In this document: one piece after another, positions 19,824 to 30,834 of the stretch | Position numbering within the stretch: the first letter of the stretch is position 1 | Layout of the letters: each line of letters begins with the position of its first letter | From: an uncultured Rhodospirillaceae bacterium | Lineage (GTDB): Bacteria; Pseudomonadota; Alphaproteobacteria; Rhodospirillales; Magnetospirillaceae | Assembly: GCA_903941105.1 (NCBI GenBank) | Contig: CAJANL010000276.1 | Location: 1 to 34,725, forward strand | DNA: 34,725 nucleotides | Direction of reading: 5' to 3' | Made by a program: the position numbers and the translations under genes | Notes under the pieces: model-generated | Seen by the model: the letters and a program-made list of their open reading frames with translations, nothing else | Databases searched by the model: none | What the model was told of the DNA's origin: nothing

Positions 19824-22631
19824 TCACCCACGCGGCAGGGTGAAGAAGAACGTCGAGCCTTTGCCGGGAGTCGAGTCGACCCAGATGCGGCCGCCGTGAT
19901 GCTCGACGATCTTGCGGCAGATGGCCAAGCCAATGCCGGTGCCTTCATAGGCATCGTTGGCCACCATCCGCTGGAACAGGCCGAAAGCCCGTTCGCAGTC
20001 CTTGCCGGCGATGCCGATGCCGTTGTCGCGCACCCAGAGCAGCCAGTCGCGGCCGTCGAGACGGGCTCCCACCACCACCCGCGGCGGCCGCTCGGGGGCA
20101 CGGTATTTCACCGCGTTGCCGATCAGGTTCTGGAACAGACGAAGCATCTCGCCGCGATTGCCCGCCACTGTCGGCAGCTCACCGTCGATAGTGACCGATC
20201 CCCCCGCCTCGTTGATCGCCACCTCCAGATTGAGCAGGGCGTCGGCCACCGCCGCGGCCAAGGGCAGCGGCTCGAATAGGGCATCGTCGCGGCCCGTGCG
20301 CGAATAGTCCAGCAGGTCGAGGATCAGGCGGTCCATGCGCCGAGCCCCGTCGATGGCGTAGGTGAGAAATTCCAGGGTCTCCCCCGCCAGGGTCGGCCCC
20401 AGCCGCTTGGCGATCAGCCCGAGATAGCTGCTGACCATGCGTAACGGCTGCCGCAGATCGTGGGAGGCGACATAGGCAAACTGTTCGAGCTCGGCATTGG
20501 ATCGGGCCAGATCGGCCAGCGCCTTCTCGATTCTCTCCGCCGCCTCGCGGGCCTGGGTCACGTCGCGCGAGAATATCGCCACCTGCACCGGTAAGCCTCG
20601 CGAATCGACGACCGGATAGATCCGATTATCCATGGCGCGGCCGTCGCGACTGTCATGAGCCATCAGCGGGCGGCCCTCCGCCAGAACCTGATCGAACTGG
20701 CTGCGGCGGTCGCCGGCCAGCTCGGGTGGCAGCAGGGCGAATGCCGATCGGCCAACCAGGGCGTCGGCGTGGCAGCCGACACGTCCCGCGAACGCCTCGT
20801 TGGCCGAGAGGATGACACCGCCGCGATCCATCAGGGCCGCGGCATCGTCGGTGGCGTTGATCAGGGCTTTGGCCAATTCCTCGCTGTCGCGCAAGTCCTG
20901 TTCGACCTGCTTGCGCTTGATGATGCCGCCCAGGGTGTCGGCGACCATCAGCAGGAACCGCTCCTGATCCGCGTCGCGGCGGTGCCCGACCGGAACATAG
21001 GTGTTCAGCACGCCGAGCACCTTGGCCTTGGCGCCGATGGGGACGCAGTAATGGCCGTGGTCGGGCATCCCGGCGAAGGTTGTTTCATGCCGATGGTCGA
21101 CACTGCCGGAAAAGACGGCCTCGCCGGTGGCCGCCGCACGACCGCACAGACACCAGCCCATAGCGATCCGGGCGCAGGCGGTGACGATCTCCGGCGGCAG
21201 ATTGCGCTGCGCCGCCATCCGCAGCTTGCCGCTCGGGCCGTCGGCAACGAAAATGCTGGCCCGGGGCTCGATTCTCAGCCACGGCAGGCTCAACATCTCG
21301 CCCAAGGCGGTGTCGAGCACCATATCGAGCGGGATGTCCTCCAGCGACAGCCGCAGAATGCGGCTCAGCACCCCGGTGACCGCCAGGTTGCGCGCCATCT
21401 GTTCGTCGGTACGGCGCCGTTCGCTGACGTCGCGGGTTTCGATCAGCAGCGAGGTCACCCGGCCGCCGGGGGCGGTGATCGGCTTGATGGCGACGTCGAC
21501 GGCGTCGATGCCGCCCGGCTCGGCGCCGTCGTTGAGGATCTCGAAGCGGGTTATCCGGGTGTCGGTGATACTGGCGATTCTGGCTTCCAGCAGGGCGGCC
21601 CGGCCCGGCCGCGAACTCCACCAGTCCGACATCCACAGCGGCTGGCCGAGCAGGTGCTGCCCGCTGCTGCCCATGTGGTCGCACAGGGTGTCGTTGGCGT
21701 CGAGCACCACACCCTGCGGGGTGGTCACCGCGATGCCTTGCAGGGTCTGATTGAAGATGGTGCGGAAGCGCAGTTCATTCTGATGCGCCGATGCCATGGC
21801 ATGCAGCATCCGCCAGGTCATGGCGGCGGCCGCCGCCGCCAGAAGTACCGATGCCACCACGAACCAGACCCGGCCCGGTCGCGACGAACTCCAGCCGGCG
21901 GCGGGCAGGGCGGCCAGTCGCCAGCTGCCGTTGGGCAGGGTGATGTCCATCTGCACCGCGCCCGCGTCGAACAGGTCGGGGTCGCCATGAAAGACTTCCC
22001 CCGCCGCCCCCAGACCATCGCGGCCGCGCAAGGCGAAGCGCATGTCGTCGCGCCGGACGATTCCGGCACTCTCCAGCAGCGGGGCGAGGTCGAGGACCAC
22101 GGTGGCCAGCCCCCAGAAATGGTCGTCGGGGGCGGAGCCGAGATGTATCGGTGTGCGGGCGATCAGCCCGACGCCGCCCTGCAGCAAGGGATAAGGGCCG
22201 GCCACCACCAGACGGCGCCCGTCGATGGCGCGGAGGGTCGCCTCATGCCGTTTCGGGTCGGCGAGCAGGTCATGGCCCAGGGCCTGCTCGTTGCCGGCCA
22301 GCGGCCAGACATGGGTGATCACCGCTCGCGGCGCCAGTTGCACCGATCGAACGCCGGAGATGTCCTCCGTCAACGCCGCGGCGAAGGATGGGAACTGCTC
22401 GGGCGTGACGTCGGGATGGAGGCCGACCAGCGCCGACAGTCCCTTGACCAGGTGCAGGCGGGCATTGAGCTGGGCCTCCAGCAACGCCCGCTTGCCGCTG
22501 GCCGCCTCGACGACGGCGGCGCGCTGGTGATCGTGATGGCGGGCGGTTTCCGACCGGTCGATGAAGAATGCGGCCGAAGCCACGGCGCTCCCAACCGCCA
22601 CCGCAACAAGAAGAGCATTGCCGAAAGCCAA
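19824..22631 (-). CDS. CHASE-PAS-GAF-PAS sensor histidine kinase
   Basis: This 935-residue membrane kinase starts at a TTG with GAGG five bases upstream. A first helix (about 6-24) and a second (about 255-273) bracket a periplasmic CHASE domain with VRSVQLAP and GPYPLLQGGVGLIARTP. Next come a PAS domain (about 290-410), a GAF domain with GWCLCGRAAATGE and a later HYCVPI, and a second PAS (about 590-700). The HisKA dimerisation domain has H724 in ASHDLRQPLR. The HATPase has an N-box (NLIGNAVKY), DNGIGI and GTGIGLAICRKIVEHHGG. All catalytic boxes look intact. CHASE domains bind small extracellular ligands, unknown here. There is no receiver domain in the protein and no adjacent receiver gene on the same strand. 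The closest receiver gene is 635 bases beyond its start, on the opposite strand. Confidence 0.92.
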   Translation of the reverse strand: MAFGNALLVAVAVGSAVASAAFFIDRSETARHHDHQRAAVVEAASGKRALLEAQLNARLHLVKGLSALVGLHPDVTPEQFPSFAAALTEDISGVRSVQLAPRAVITHVWPLAGNEQALGHDLLADPKRHEATLRAIDGRRLVVAGPYPLLQGGVGLIARTPIHLGSAPDDHFWGLATVVLDLAPLLESAGIVRRDDMRFALRGRDGLGAAGEVFHGDPDLFDAGAVQMDITLPNGSWRLAALPAAGWSSSRPGRVWFVVASVLLAAAAAAMTWRMLHAMASAHQNELRFRTIFNQTLQGIAVTTPQGVVLDANDTLCDHMGSSGQHLLGQPLWMSDWWSSRPGRAALLEARIASITDTRITRFEILNDGAEPGGIDAVDVAIKPITAPGGRVTSLLIETRDVSERRRTDEQMARNLAVTGVLSRILRLSLEDIPLDMVLDTALGEMLSLPWLRIEPRASIFVADGPSGKLRMAAQRNLPPEIVTACARIAMGWCLCGRAAATGEAVFSGSVDHRHETTFAGMPDHGHYCVPIGAKAKVLGVLNTYVPVGHRRDADQERFLLMVADTLGGIIKRKQVEQDLRDSEELAKALINATDDAAALMDRGGVILSANEAFAGRVGCHADALVGRSAFALLPPELAGDRRSQFDQVLAEGRPLMAHDSRDGRAMDNRIYPVVDSRGLPVQVAIFSRDVTQAREAAERIEKALADLARSNAELEQFAYVASHDLRQPLRMVSSYLGLIAKRLGPTLAGETLEFLTYAIDGARRMDRLILDLLDYSRTGRDDALFEPLPLAAAVADALLNLEVAINEAGGSVTIDGELPTVAGNRGEMLRLFQNLIGNAVKYRAPERPPRVVVGARLDGRDWLLWVRDNGIGIAGKDCERAFGLFQRMVANDAYEGTGIGLAICRKIVEHHGGRIWVDSTPGKGSTFFFTLPRG

Positions 22632-22716
22632 ATGAACCTCGCCCGTTCACCCCGGAGCATTCCCCACTGCTCAACCTCTAATATAGTCCAAAACGCCGGT
22701 GGCGGGAAGTCGCCGT

Positions 22717-23127
22717 TCAGCCGTGGTCCAGGGTGAACCGCGCCCGGGCGCCGCGTTCAATGGCGGCGGCGGTAAGGCGGTCGATGTCGAGGCGATAGCG
22801 GATCAGTTCCAGCATGCGGATCACTTCCTGGTGCGGCTCGCCGTCGGCGGCGGCGACGTCGCAGGCCAGGGCGTAGGCGGTCTCGCGCAGGCGTGGCGGC
22901 AGGGAATGCTTGATGACGTCGAAGGCGCGGTCGAGGCCGTCGTCGGAATCCAGCAGTTCGGCGCAGGCCGCGGTGGTGTGCGGCAGCATGGCCGGGTCGT
23001 AGTCGCGGAACACCGGGAGAAAATTGACGATCTCGCCGATCATCCTGAGTTCGGCGTCGGTCATGTTGCGGTCGGCCGCCGAGACCATGACCATGACGTA
23101 GATGAGAGTCGCGTGGTGGCTGATCAT
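22717..23127 (-). CDS. TerB-like (tellurite-resistance/DjlA-type) helical protein
   Basis: This 136-residue all-helical protein has two repeats of the acidic pattern seen in TerB domains: MVSAADRNMTDAELRMIGEI near residues 13-32 and ACDVAAADGEPHQEVIRMLE near 87-106. In TerB these loops bind metal. It lacks a signal peptide. Despite the name, such proteins are widespread and usually not shown to confer tellurite resistance. GGAGGAGGTGTC before the ATG is an unusually strong ribosome-binding site. It lies upstream of the histidine kinase on the same strand (85-base gap) and divergent from the receiver operon. Confidence 0.8.
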   Translation of the reverse strand: MISHHATLIYVMVMVSAADRNMTDAELRMIGEIVNFLPVFRDYDPAMLPHTTAACAELLDSDDGLDRAFDVIKHSLPPRLRETAYALACDVAAADGEPHQEVIRMLELIRYRLDIDRLTAAAIERGARARFTLDHG

Positions 23128-23208
23128 GACACCTCCTCCCGCTCCGCTTTCCCAAGGACTTTACGCTTGCGGCGCCACGATGCGTCAAGCATAGATTTCG
23201 TAATAGGG

Positions 23209-23222
23209 GCCGAAGCTTCGGC
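23209..23222. promoter_or_regulatory. 14-bp perfect palindrome in a divergent promoter gap
   Basis: GCCGAAGCTTCGGC is fully symmetric and lies 44 bases before the receiver-operon ATG, in the 138-base gap between it and the divergent TerB-like gene. It may be an operator for either side. Related GAACCTTCGGC sequence occurs again near 23243. Confidence 0.33.
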
Positions 23223-23265
23223 GGGACACGACCAGGGTGCCCGGAACCTTCGGCAGGAGAGCCCG

Positions 23266-23631
23266 ATGAGTGAGAAAATCATTTTGTTGGTGGACGACAG
23301 CCGCGTGGCGCGGATGCTGACCCGTCACGCCGTCGAGAAGGCTCATGCGGACTGGGTCATCGTGGAGGCCGAGAACGGCGAGGAGGCACTGGCGCTGGCG
23401 GCGGCACAACACCCGGATTTCGCTTTGGTCGACGTCAACATGCCGGGCATCGACGGGCTGTCGGCGGCCCGCCAACTGCGCCAGCAGTGCCCCGGCACCA
23501 AGATCAGCCTGCTCACCGCCAATATCCAGGAACCCATCCGCCTCCAGGCGGCGCAGTGCGGCATCGGCTTCATGGCCAAGCCGCTGAAGGACGAAATGCT
23601 GGCCGAGTTCCTCGGCGACGCGAGGCCGTGA
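23266..23631 (+). CDS. CheY-like single-domain response regulator
   Basis: This 121-residue receiver has D10 and D11 in LLVDDSRV, phospho-acceptor D56 in ALVDVNMPG, T84 in SLLTANIQ and K105 in MAKPL. AGGAG lies just upstream of the ATG. There is no output domain. The stop and the next gene's ATG share one base (TGATG), and that gene encodes a CheC-type phosphatase, so this receiver is its most likely substrate. Which kinase phosphorylates it is unknown; the nearest candidate is the CHASE kinase gene that ends at 19824. Confidence 0.92.
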   Translation: MSEKIILLVDDSRVARMLTRHAVEKAHADWVIVEAENGEEALALAAAQHPDFALVDVNMPGIDGLSAARQLRQQCPGTKISLLTANIQEPIRLQAAQCGIGFMAKPLKDEMLAEFLGDARP

Positions 23632-24251
23632 TGGCGATCATCGGCGCCATGGAGCGCGACGCGGTCACCGAAATTCTCAACATCGCCATCGGCCAGGCGG
23701 CCTCGGCGCTGTCGCAACTGGTGGAGGACGAGGTTCGCCTGTCGGTTCCCGCCATCCAATTCCTGACGCCCTCCCAGGCCAATGCACGCCTGGAGGCGGA
23801 AACGGGCAGCGACGACTCGGTGGCGGTGCGCCAAAGCTTCAGCGGCTCGTTCAGCGGCGACATGCTGCTGATCTTCCCCGAGCCGAGCAGCCTCGACCTG
23901 GTCCGCTCCATGCTGGGCGACATGGTGCCGCTGGACAGCCTGACCGAACTGGAACAGGAGGCGCTGTTGGAGGTGGGCAACATCATCCTCAACGCCTGCC
24001 TGGGCAGTCTGGCCAACCAGCTTGGCACCGCGGTGGAGAGTTCTCTGCCCACCTATATAAGGGCTCGGGGCGGGCGTATACTTGGTGGCGCGGGCAACGG
24101 CGACGAAGAGCTGGTGATGTTCCTGCATGTGGATTTCTCGCTGCTGGCCAAGAACATCAACGGCTATCTCGCCTTTCTGATGGACATCGCCTCGGCGCGT
24201 AATTTCGTCGCGGCGATCAACGCTTACCTGCAACGATCATTGGTGAGGTAG
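23631..24251 (+). CDS. CheC-type phosphatase
   Basis: This 206-residue protein carries both copies of the CheC/CheX active-site pattern (acidic-x3-E-x2-N-x22-P). The first is D10, E14, N17 and P40 in RDAVTEILN; the second is E110, E114, N117 and P140 in QEALLEVGN. In CheC, the Glu and Asn of each site position the phospho-Asp of CheY for hydrolysis. With both sites intact it should be catalytically capable. CheC is best known from chemotaxis of Bacillus and archaea, but no chemotaxis genes are nearby. It overlaps the receiver gene and lies 12 bases before the GGDEF-EAL gene, suggesting a private off-switch for this circuit. Confidence 0.88.
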   Translation: MAIIGAMERDAVTEILNIAIGQAASALSQLVEDEVRLSVPAIQFLTPSQANARLEAETGSDDSVAVRQSFSGSFSGDMLLIFPEPSSLDLVRSMLGDMVPLDSLTELEQEALLEVGNIILNACLGSLANQLGTAVESSLPTYIRARGGRILGGAGNGDEELVMFLHVDFSLLAKNINGYLAFLMDIASARNFVAAINAYLQRSLVR

Positions 24252-24263
24252 GGGAACCGGTTC

Positions 24264-26786
24264 ATGGCCGACGCGAGCACCGGCGACTTCCTGCGGTCCA
24301 TCACCGACGCCGGTGAAATCGGCATCGTGATGATCGATGCCGAGCGCCGGATCAAGCTGTGGAACGCCTGGATGGCCAAGGCGTCGGGCGTCGCGGTCGA
24401 CCAGGCCGACGGCCGCACGCTGGCCGAGGTTTTCCCCAACCTCTACGGATCGCGCATCGAGGCTTCCGTCGACTCGGCGCTTGAGCGCAACATGTCGGCC
24501 ATCCTGTCGTCGTCCCTCAACAAGAAGCTGTTCCCCTTGAGCCGCGAGGGCCGCGTTCCCGGCCGCACCGAGCCCATGCACCAGATCGTGGTGACCAAGC
24601 CGGTCAACGCCGAAGGGCGGCGCTCCTGCCTGGTGCAGGTGTTCGACGTCACCAGCATGGCCGCCCGTGAGGCCATCCTGCGACAGCAGGCGCGCACCAT
24701 GGAGGCACTGGCCGAAAACTACCGGCTCTCCGAGCTGCACAACCGCGCCATCGTCGACAACACCGCCGATGCCATCGTCACCTTCCGCGACGACGGCGCC
24801 ATCGTCACCTACAATCCGGCGGCCGAGCGCATCTTCGGCTACGATCCCTACGAGATCGTCGGCAAGAACGTCGCGGTGTTGATCCCCGATCTGGCCGGCG
24901 GCGACGGCGGCGTGACGACCGAGACGTTCCTTGAGCGCCGCACCGAAGTGACCGGCATGCGCAAGATCCGCGCCCGCTTCCCGCTGGAGCTGTCCCTGTC
25001 CTCGATGGAATTGGGCGGCCAGCGCCTGTTCGTCGCCATCGGCCACGATATCACCCATCGCAAGCAGGCCGAGGAGGAACTGAAGAACCAGAAGGAATGG
25101 CTCAGCACCCTGATCAACTCGCTGCCCGACGTCATCTGCTTCAAGGACGCCCGGGGCCGCTGGCTGGTGGCCAACGAATTCTATCTGTCCCTGGTCGGGC
25201 TGACCGGCATGGACTATGCGGGACGCAGCGGGGCCGAGCTGGCACGGCTGTCCAACGGCCAGGGCGATTTCCTGCTCTCCACCACCGAAACCGACGAGCG
25301 CGCCTGGCGCGATCGCCGGCCGCTGATGTACGAAAAGGAGGTGCCGTCCCCCGATGGCACGCAAAGGGTCTTCGACATGCTGAAGATCCCGCTGTTCAAC
25401 GGCGACGGCGGCCGCAAGGGGCTGGTGCTGGTGGGTCGCGACATCACCGAGCGCAAGATGACGGCGGCGCGCATCCAGCACCTGGCCCACCACGACTCGC
25501 TGACCGACCTGCCCAACCGCGTCCTGTTCCAGGAGCGGCTGCGCCAGTCGCTGGCCTCTGCCAAGCGCAGCGGCGCCCGCCTGGCGCTGATGTTCCTCGA
25601 CCTCGACAAGTTCAAGGACATCAACGACACCTTGGGCCACCACGTCGGCGACATGCTGTTGAAGGCGGTGGCCAAGCGGCTGCAGCGCTGCGTGCGCGAG
25701 ACCGACACGGTGGCACGGCTGGGCGGCGACGAGTTCGCCATCATCCTGACCAACGTCGCCGACCCGGGCGACGTCGGCACGGTGGCGGAGAGCGTCATCG
25801 TCAGCATCGCCGATCCCTTCGGGGTCGAGGACCATGAGATTCTCACCAGCACCTCCATCGGCATCACCGTCTATCCCGACGATGCCGCCGACGCCGACCA
25901 ACTGCTGAAGAACGCCGACCTCGCCATGTTCCGTTCCAAGGCCGAGGGACGCAACAACTACCACTTCTACGTCGCCGAGATGGATGCCGAGGTCCAGGCG
26001 CGCAAGATCATCGAACGCGACCTCCGGCTGGCCTTGGGGACCGACCAGATCCGGATGCACTACCAGCCGTTGGTGGAGCTGTCCACCGGCCGCATCGTCG
26101 GCTGCGAGGCACTGGTGCGCTGGCTCCATCCGACGCGGGGCTGGATCAGCCCGGTGGAGTTCATTCCGGTGATCGAACGCACCGACCTCATCGCCCCGCT
26201 GGGTCGCTGGATCCTGCACCAGTCGTGCCAGCAGGGCGCCGCCTGGGTGCGCGAGGGCCTGCCCAAGCTGAAGATCGCCGTCAACCTGTCGCCGGCCCAG
26301 TTCAAGCACAGCCAGAACCTGCCGGCCATGGTGGCCGATATCCTCGATCAGACCGGACTGGAGCCCAACCAGTTGCAGTTGGAGATCACCGAGGGCATCG
26401 CCATGCAGAACATCGAAGCAACCATCGAGGTGCTGCAGACCATGCGGCAGATGGGGGCGCTGATCTCCATCGACGACTTCGGCACCGGCTATTCCAGTCT
26501 CAATTACCTGAAGCGTTTTCCGGTCGACAAGCTGAAGATCGACCGCTCCTTCGTCATCGACATCGGCCAGCATCCCGACAACGCAGCGGTGGTCAAGGCC
26601 ATCGTCAATCTCGGCCATTCGCTGGGGACGCGAGTCAACGTCGAGGGCGTCGAGACCCGCGACCAACTCGACTTCCTGCTGGCCCACGACGTGGACGAGG
26701 CCCAGGGCTATTTCTTCAGCCGCCCGGTGCCGCCCGACGAATTCGCTACCCTGGTGCGCGAGAGCAGCCCCTGGCCGTTGCGATGA
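24264..26786 (+). CDS. PAS-GGDEF-EAL c-di-GMP protein
   Basis: This 840-residue cytoplasmic protein starts with three PAS-type segments: about 10-130, 160-275 (IVTYNPAAERIFGYDPYEIVG) and 285-400. The GGDEF domain has an intact active site at 487-491 and an inhibitory RxxD site five residues before it (RETD). The EAL domain has E615-A-L in CEALVRW, then ITEG, SIDDFGTGYSSL, KIDRSF and NVEGVET, the usual metal and catalytic residues. Both synthesis and hydrolysis of c-di-GMP are therefore possible, with PAS input or partners choosing the net direction. No membrane helices are seen. It is the third gene of the operon and overlaps the GAF gene by ATGA. Confidence 0.94.
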   Translation: MADASTGDFLRSITDAGEIGIVMIDAERRIKLWNAWMAKASGVAVDQADGRTLAEVFPNLYGSRIEASVDSALERNMSAILSSSLNKKLFPLSREGRVPGRTEPMHQIVVTKPVNAEGRRSCLVQVFDVTSMAAREAILRQQARTMEALAENYRLSELHNRAIVDNTADAIVTFRDDGAIVTYNPAAERIFGYDPYEIVGKNVAVLIPDLAGGDGGVTTETFLERRTEVTGMRKIRARFPLELSLSSMELGGQRLFVAIGHDITHRKQAEEELKNQKEWLSTLINSLPDVICFKDARGRWLVANEFYLSLVGLTGMDYAGRSGAELARLSNGQGDFLLSTTETDERAWRDRRPLMYEKEVPSPDGTQRVFDMLKIPLFNGDGGRKGLVLVGRDITERKMTAARIQHLAHHDSLTDLPNRVLFQERLRQSLASAKRSGARLALMFLDLDKFKDINDTLGHHVGDMLLKAVAKRLQRCVRETDTVARLGGDEFAIILTNVADPGDVGTVAESVIVSIADPFGVEDHEILTSTSIGITVYPDDAADADQLLKNADLAMFRSKAEGRNNYHFYVAEMDAEVQARKIIERDLRLALGTDQIRMHYQPLVELSTGRIVGCEALVRWLHPTRGWISPVEFIPVIERTDLIAPLGRWILHQSCQQGAAWVREGLPKLKIAVNLSPAQFKHSQNLPAMVADILDQTGLEPNQLQLEITEGIAMQNIEATIEVLQTMRQMGALISIDDFGTGYSSLNYLKRFPVDKLKIDRSFVIDIGQHPDNAAVVKAIVNLGHSLGTRVNVEGVETRDQLDFLLAHDVDEAQGYFFSRPVPPDEFATLVRESSPWPLR

Positions 26787-27265
26787 CCGCGGTCGAGCCA
26801 TCCGGAGGCCGCCGCCCGGGGCTGGCTTCGCGGCTGGCGGCCATTCACGCCGCACTCTGCCAGATGCGCGGCTTCGCTCCGCTGGTTCGTGTGGCCGTGG
26901 TGCTGTGGGACGAGAAAACCGATCTGCTGAGTGCGGTGGCCCATTCCGGCATCTGCCCGCCCGGCCTCGACTACTACGATTCGCCGCTGGCCGACGTGCC
27001 ATCGCTGGCCCTGTTGGCGGCCGGCGACGAACCGCGCATCATCAACGACACCGCCATCTACGGCCGCCACGACATCCGTCATACCCACGCGGTGCGCTCC
27101 GCCGGCCTGCTGTCGAGCCTGACGGTCCCCATCCGACATCGCGGCGCCTTCGTCGGCTTCGTCTTCTACAACGCCCGCATCAAGAATTTCTTCAGGCCAA
27201 CCATGGTGGCGCTGTTGCGGCCGGTCACCGAAACCATCGCCGGACTGGTGATCAAGGAACGGTAG
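26783..27265 (+). CDS. Stand-alone GAF-domain protein
   Basis: This 160-residue protein is essentially one GAF domain. It shows VRVAVVLWDEKTDLLSAVAHSG, then IINDTAIYG, then GLLSSLTVPIRHRGAFVGFVFYN and a final helix. There is no output domain. The same GAF style often precedes HD-GYP or kinase modules in alphaproteobacteria, so this may be a sensory subunit that acts on the GGDEF-EAL protein. Its ATG overlaps that gene's stop (ATGA), which argues for coupled synthesis. A structured repeat begins 5 bases after the stop codon. Confidence 0.82.
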   Translation: MTAVEPSGGRRPGLASRLAAIHAALCQMRGFAPLVRVAVVLWDEKTDLLSAVAHSGICPPGLDYYDSPLADVPSLALLAAGDEPRIINDTAIYGRHDIRHTHAVRSAGLLSSLTVPIRHRGAFVGFVFYNARIKNFFRPTMVALLRPVTETIAGLVIKER

Positions 27266-27270
27266 CCCTG

Positions 27271-27351
27271 ATGAATTCGCCCTCGCCGGGCGGGCATCTT
27301 CGTGCCCTTGGCCGCGGCCGCAATGGCCGCAGGAGTACCGCGTTTCATATT
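27271..27351 (+). repeat. Structured dispersed repeat, copy 1
   Basis: This 81-base element matches the reverse complement of 34420-34500 without gaps, at about 62 of 81 positions by my count. The ends are best conserved (TTCGCCCTCGCCGGGCG and CCGCGTTTCATATT), and weaker similarity continues about 10 bases further. It contains CGCCC/GGGCG, GGGCA/TGCCC and GCGGCC/GGCCGC stems. It lies between the convergent GAF and helicase genes. Confidence 0.7.
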
Positions 27352-27365
27352 TCAGGCGCGGTGCC

Positions 27366-30101
<2,736 letters not shown>

Positions 30102-30217
30102 GGCGCCACCATAGGAAAATCCGCGCGCCGGGCAAAGCGAAAGGACGTCACCGTTTGGATCAATGTTCCGCCCGCCTGGAGCCCCCAAATGAGAAGGATA
30201 TCCGGAAGGAGACCGCC

Positions 30218-30781
30218 ATGCGCGCCCTCGCCTCCCCTTTGATCATCGCCACGGCACTTCTGACCGTCGCGGCCATTCCTCCGTCCGAGAGCGGGCGGGC
30301 GGCACTGGCCCGTTTCCAGTCGCTGGACAGCAACCACGACGGAGGCGTCGCCTGGACCGAGCTCGATGCCCGCGGCCATGCCTATGCCGCCGACAGCCTG
30401 TTCCTGCTGCTCGATGCCGACGGCGACGGCCGCCTGTCGCTGAAGGAGGTGGAGGGCAAGGGGGGCGGCGGCCGGGTGGCCCGCTTCGACGCCTACGACG
30501 TCGACAAGAACGGCACGGTGACCCGCCGCGAGTTCCCCGCCTTCGCCGACCGCCTGCTGTTCGAGGCGCTCGACCGCGACCGCGACCGCCGCCTGTCGCT
30601 GGCGGAACTCCGCCCCGCCTTCGCCGGCTCGCATGTGCGCCGCGAGCCCGAGCCTTTCTCCTCACCGCAGCTGGCTGCACCGCCGCCGCCCCGCCCGTCG
30701 CCGTGCTGGATCCCCAGCGCACGGGCCTGGCGCTTCGATCTGGAGGTGCCGGTGACGGGCGGAGACTGTCGGATTCGTTGA
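30218..30781 (+). CDS. Secreted or periplasmic EF-hand calcium-binding protein
   Basis: This 187-residue protein starts with a signal peptide ([20 protein letters not shown]) and has AAGGAG upstream. Four EF-hand loops follow: D37-E48, D66-E77, D94-E105 and D119-E130. The first three have normal calcium ligands and a Gly at position 6. The fourth has Arg at position 6 ([12 protein letters not shown]), so binding there may be weak. The tail after residue 140 is Pro-rich and ends in an unusual Trp/Arg-containing segment ([15 protein letters not shown]) that I do not recognise. Such proteins may buffer or sense calcium in the periplasm; no partner is evident. The lysyl-tRNA synthetase gene follows 53 bases later. 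Confidence 0.82.
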   Translation: MRALASPLIIATALLTVAAIPPSESGRAALARFQSLDSNHDGGVAWTELDARGHAYAADSLFLLLDADGDGRLSLKEVEGKGGGGRVARFDAYDVDKNGTVTRREFPAFADRLLFEALDRDRDRRLSLAELRPAFAGSHVRREPEPFSSPQLAAPPPPRPSPCWIPSARAWRFDLEVPVTGGDCRIR

Positions 30782-30834
30782 CGCGGTGCGTTCCCGGGCA
30801 TAGGGTTCCGGCCTCCGCAAAGGGACCCCGTGCC

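Noticed and set aside
19607-19843. 78-residue open frame downstream of the DUF4175 gene
   Set aside because: Runs into the 3' end of the histidine kinase gene, has no ribosome-binding site and an Arg-rich translation; I leave this 242-base gap without a gene.
20655-22736. 693-residue open frame opposite the histidine kinase
   Set aside because: Antisense shadow; the kinase has all catalytic boxes in order.
22717-23127. Tellurite-resistance function for the TerB-like protein
   Set aside because: Single TerB-domain proteins are common without the ter operon, and no other ter gene is present.
24237-27002. 921-residue open frame on the minus strand opposite the GGDEF-EAL gene
   Set aside because: Composition is that of an antisense shadow, and it spans three real gene boundaries.
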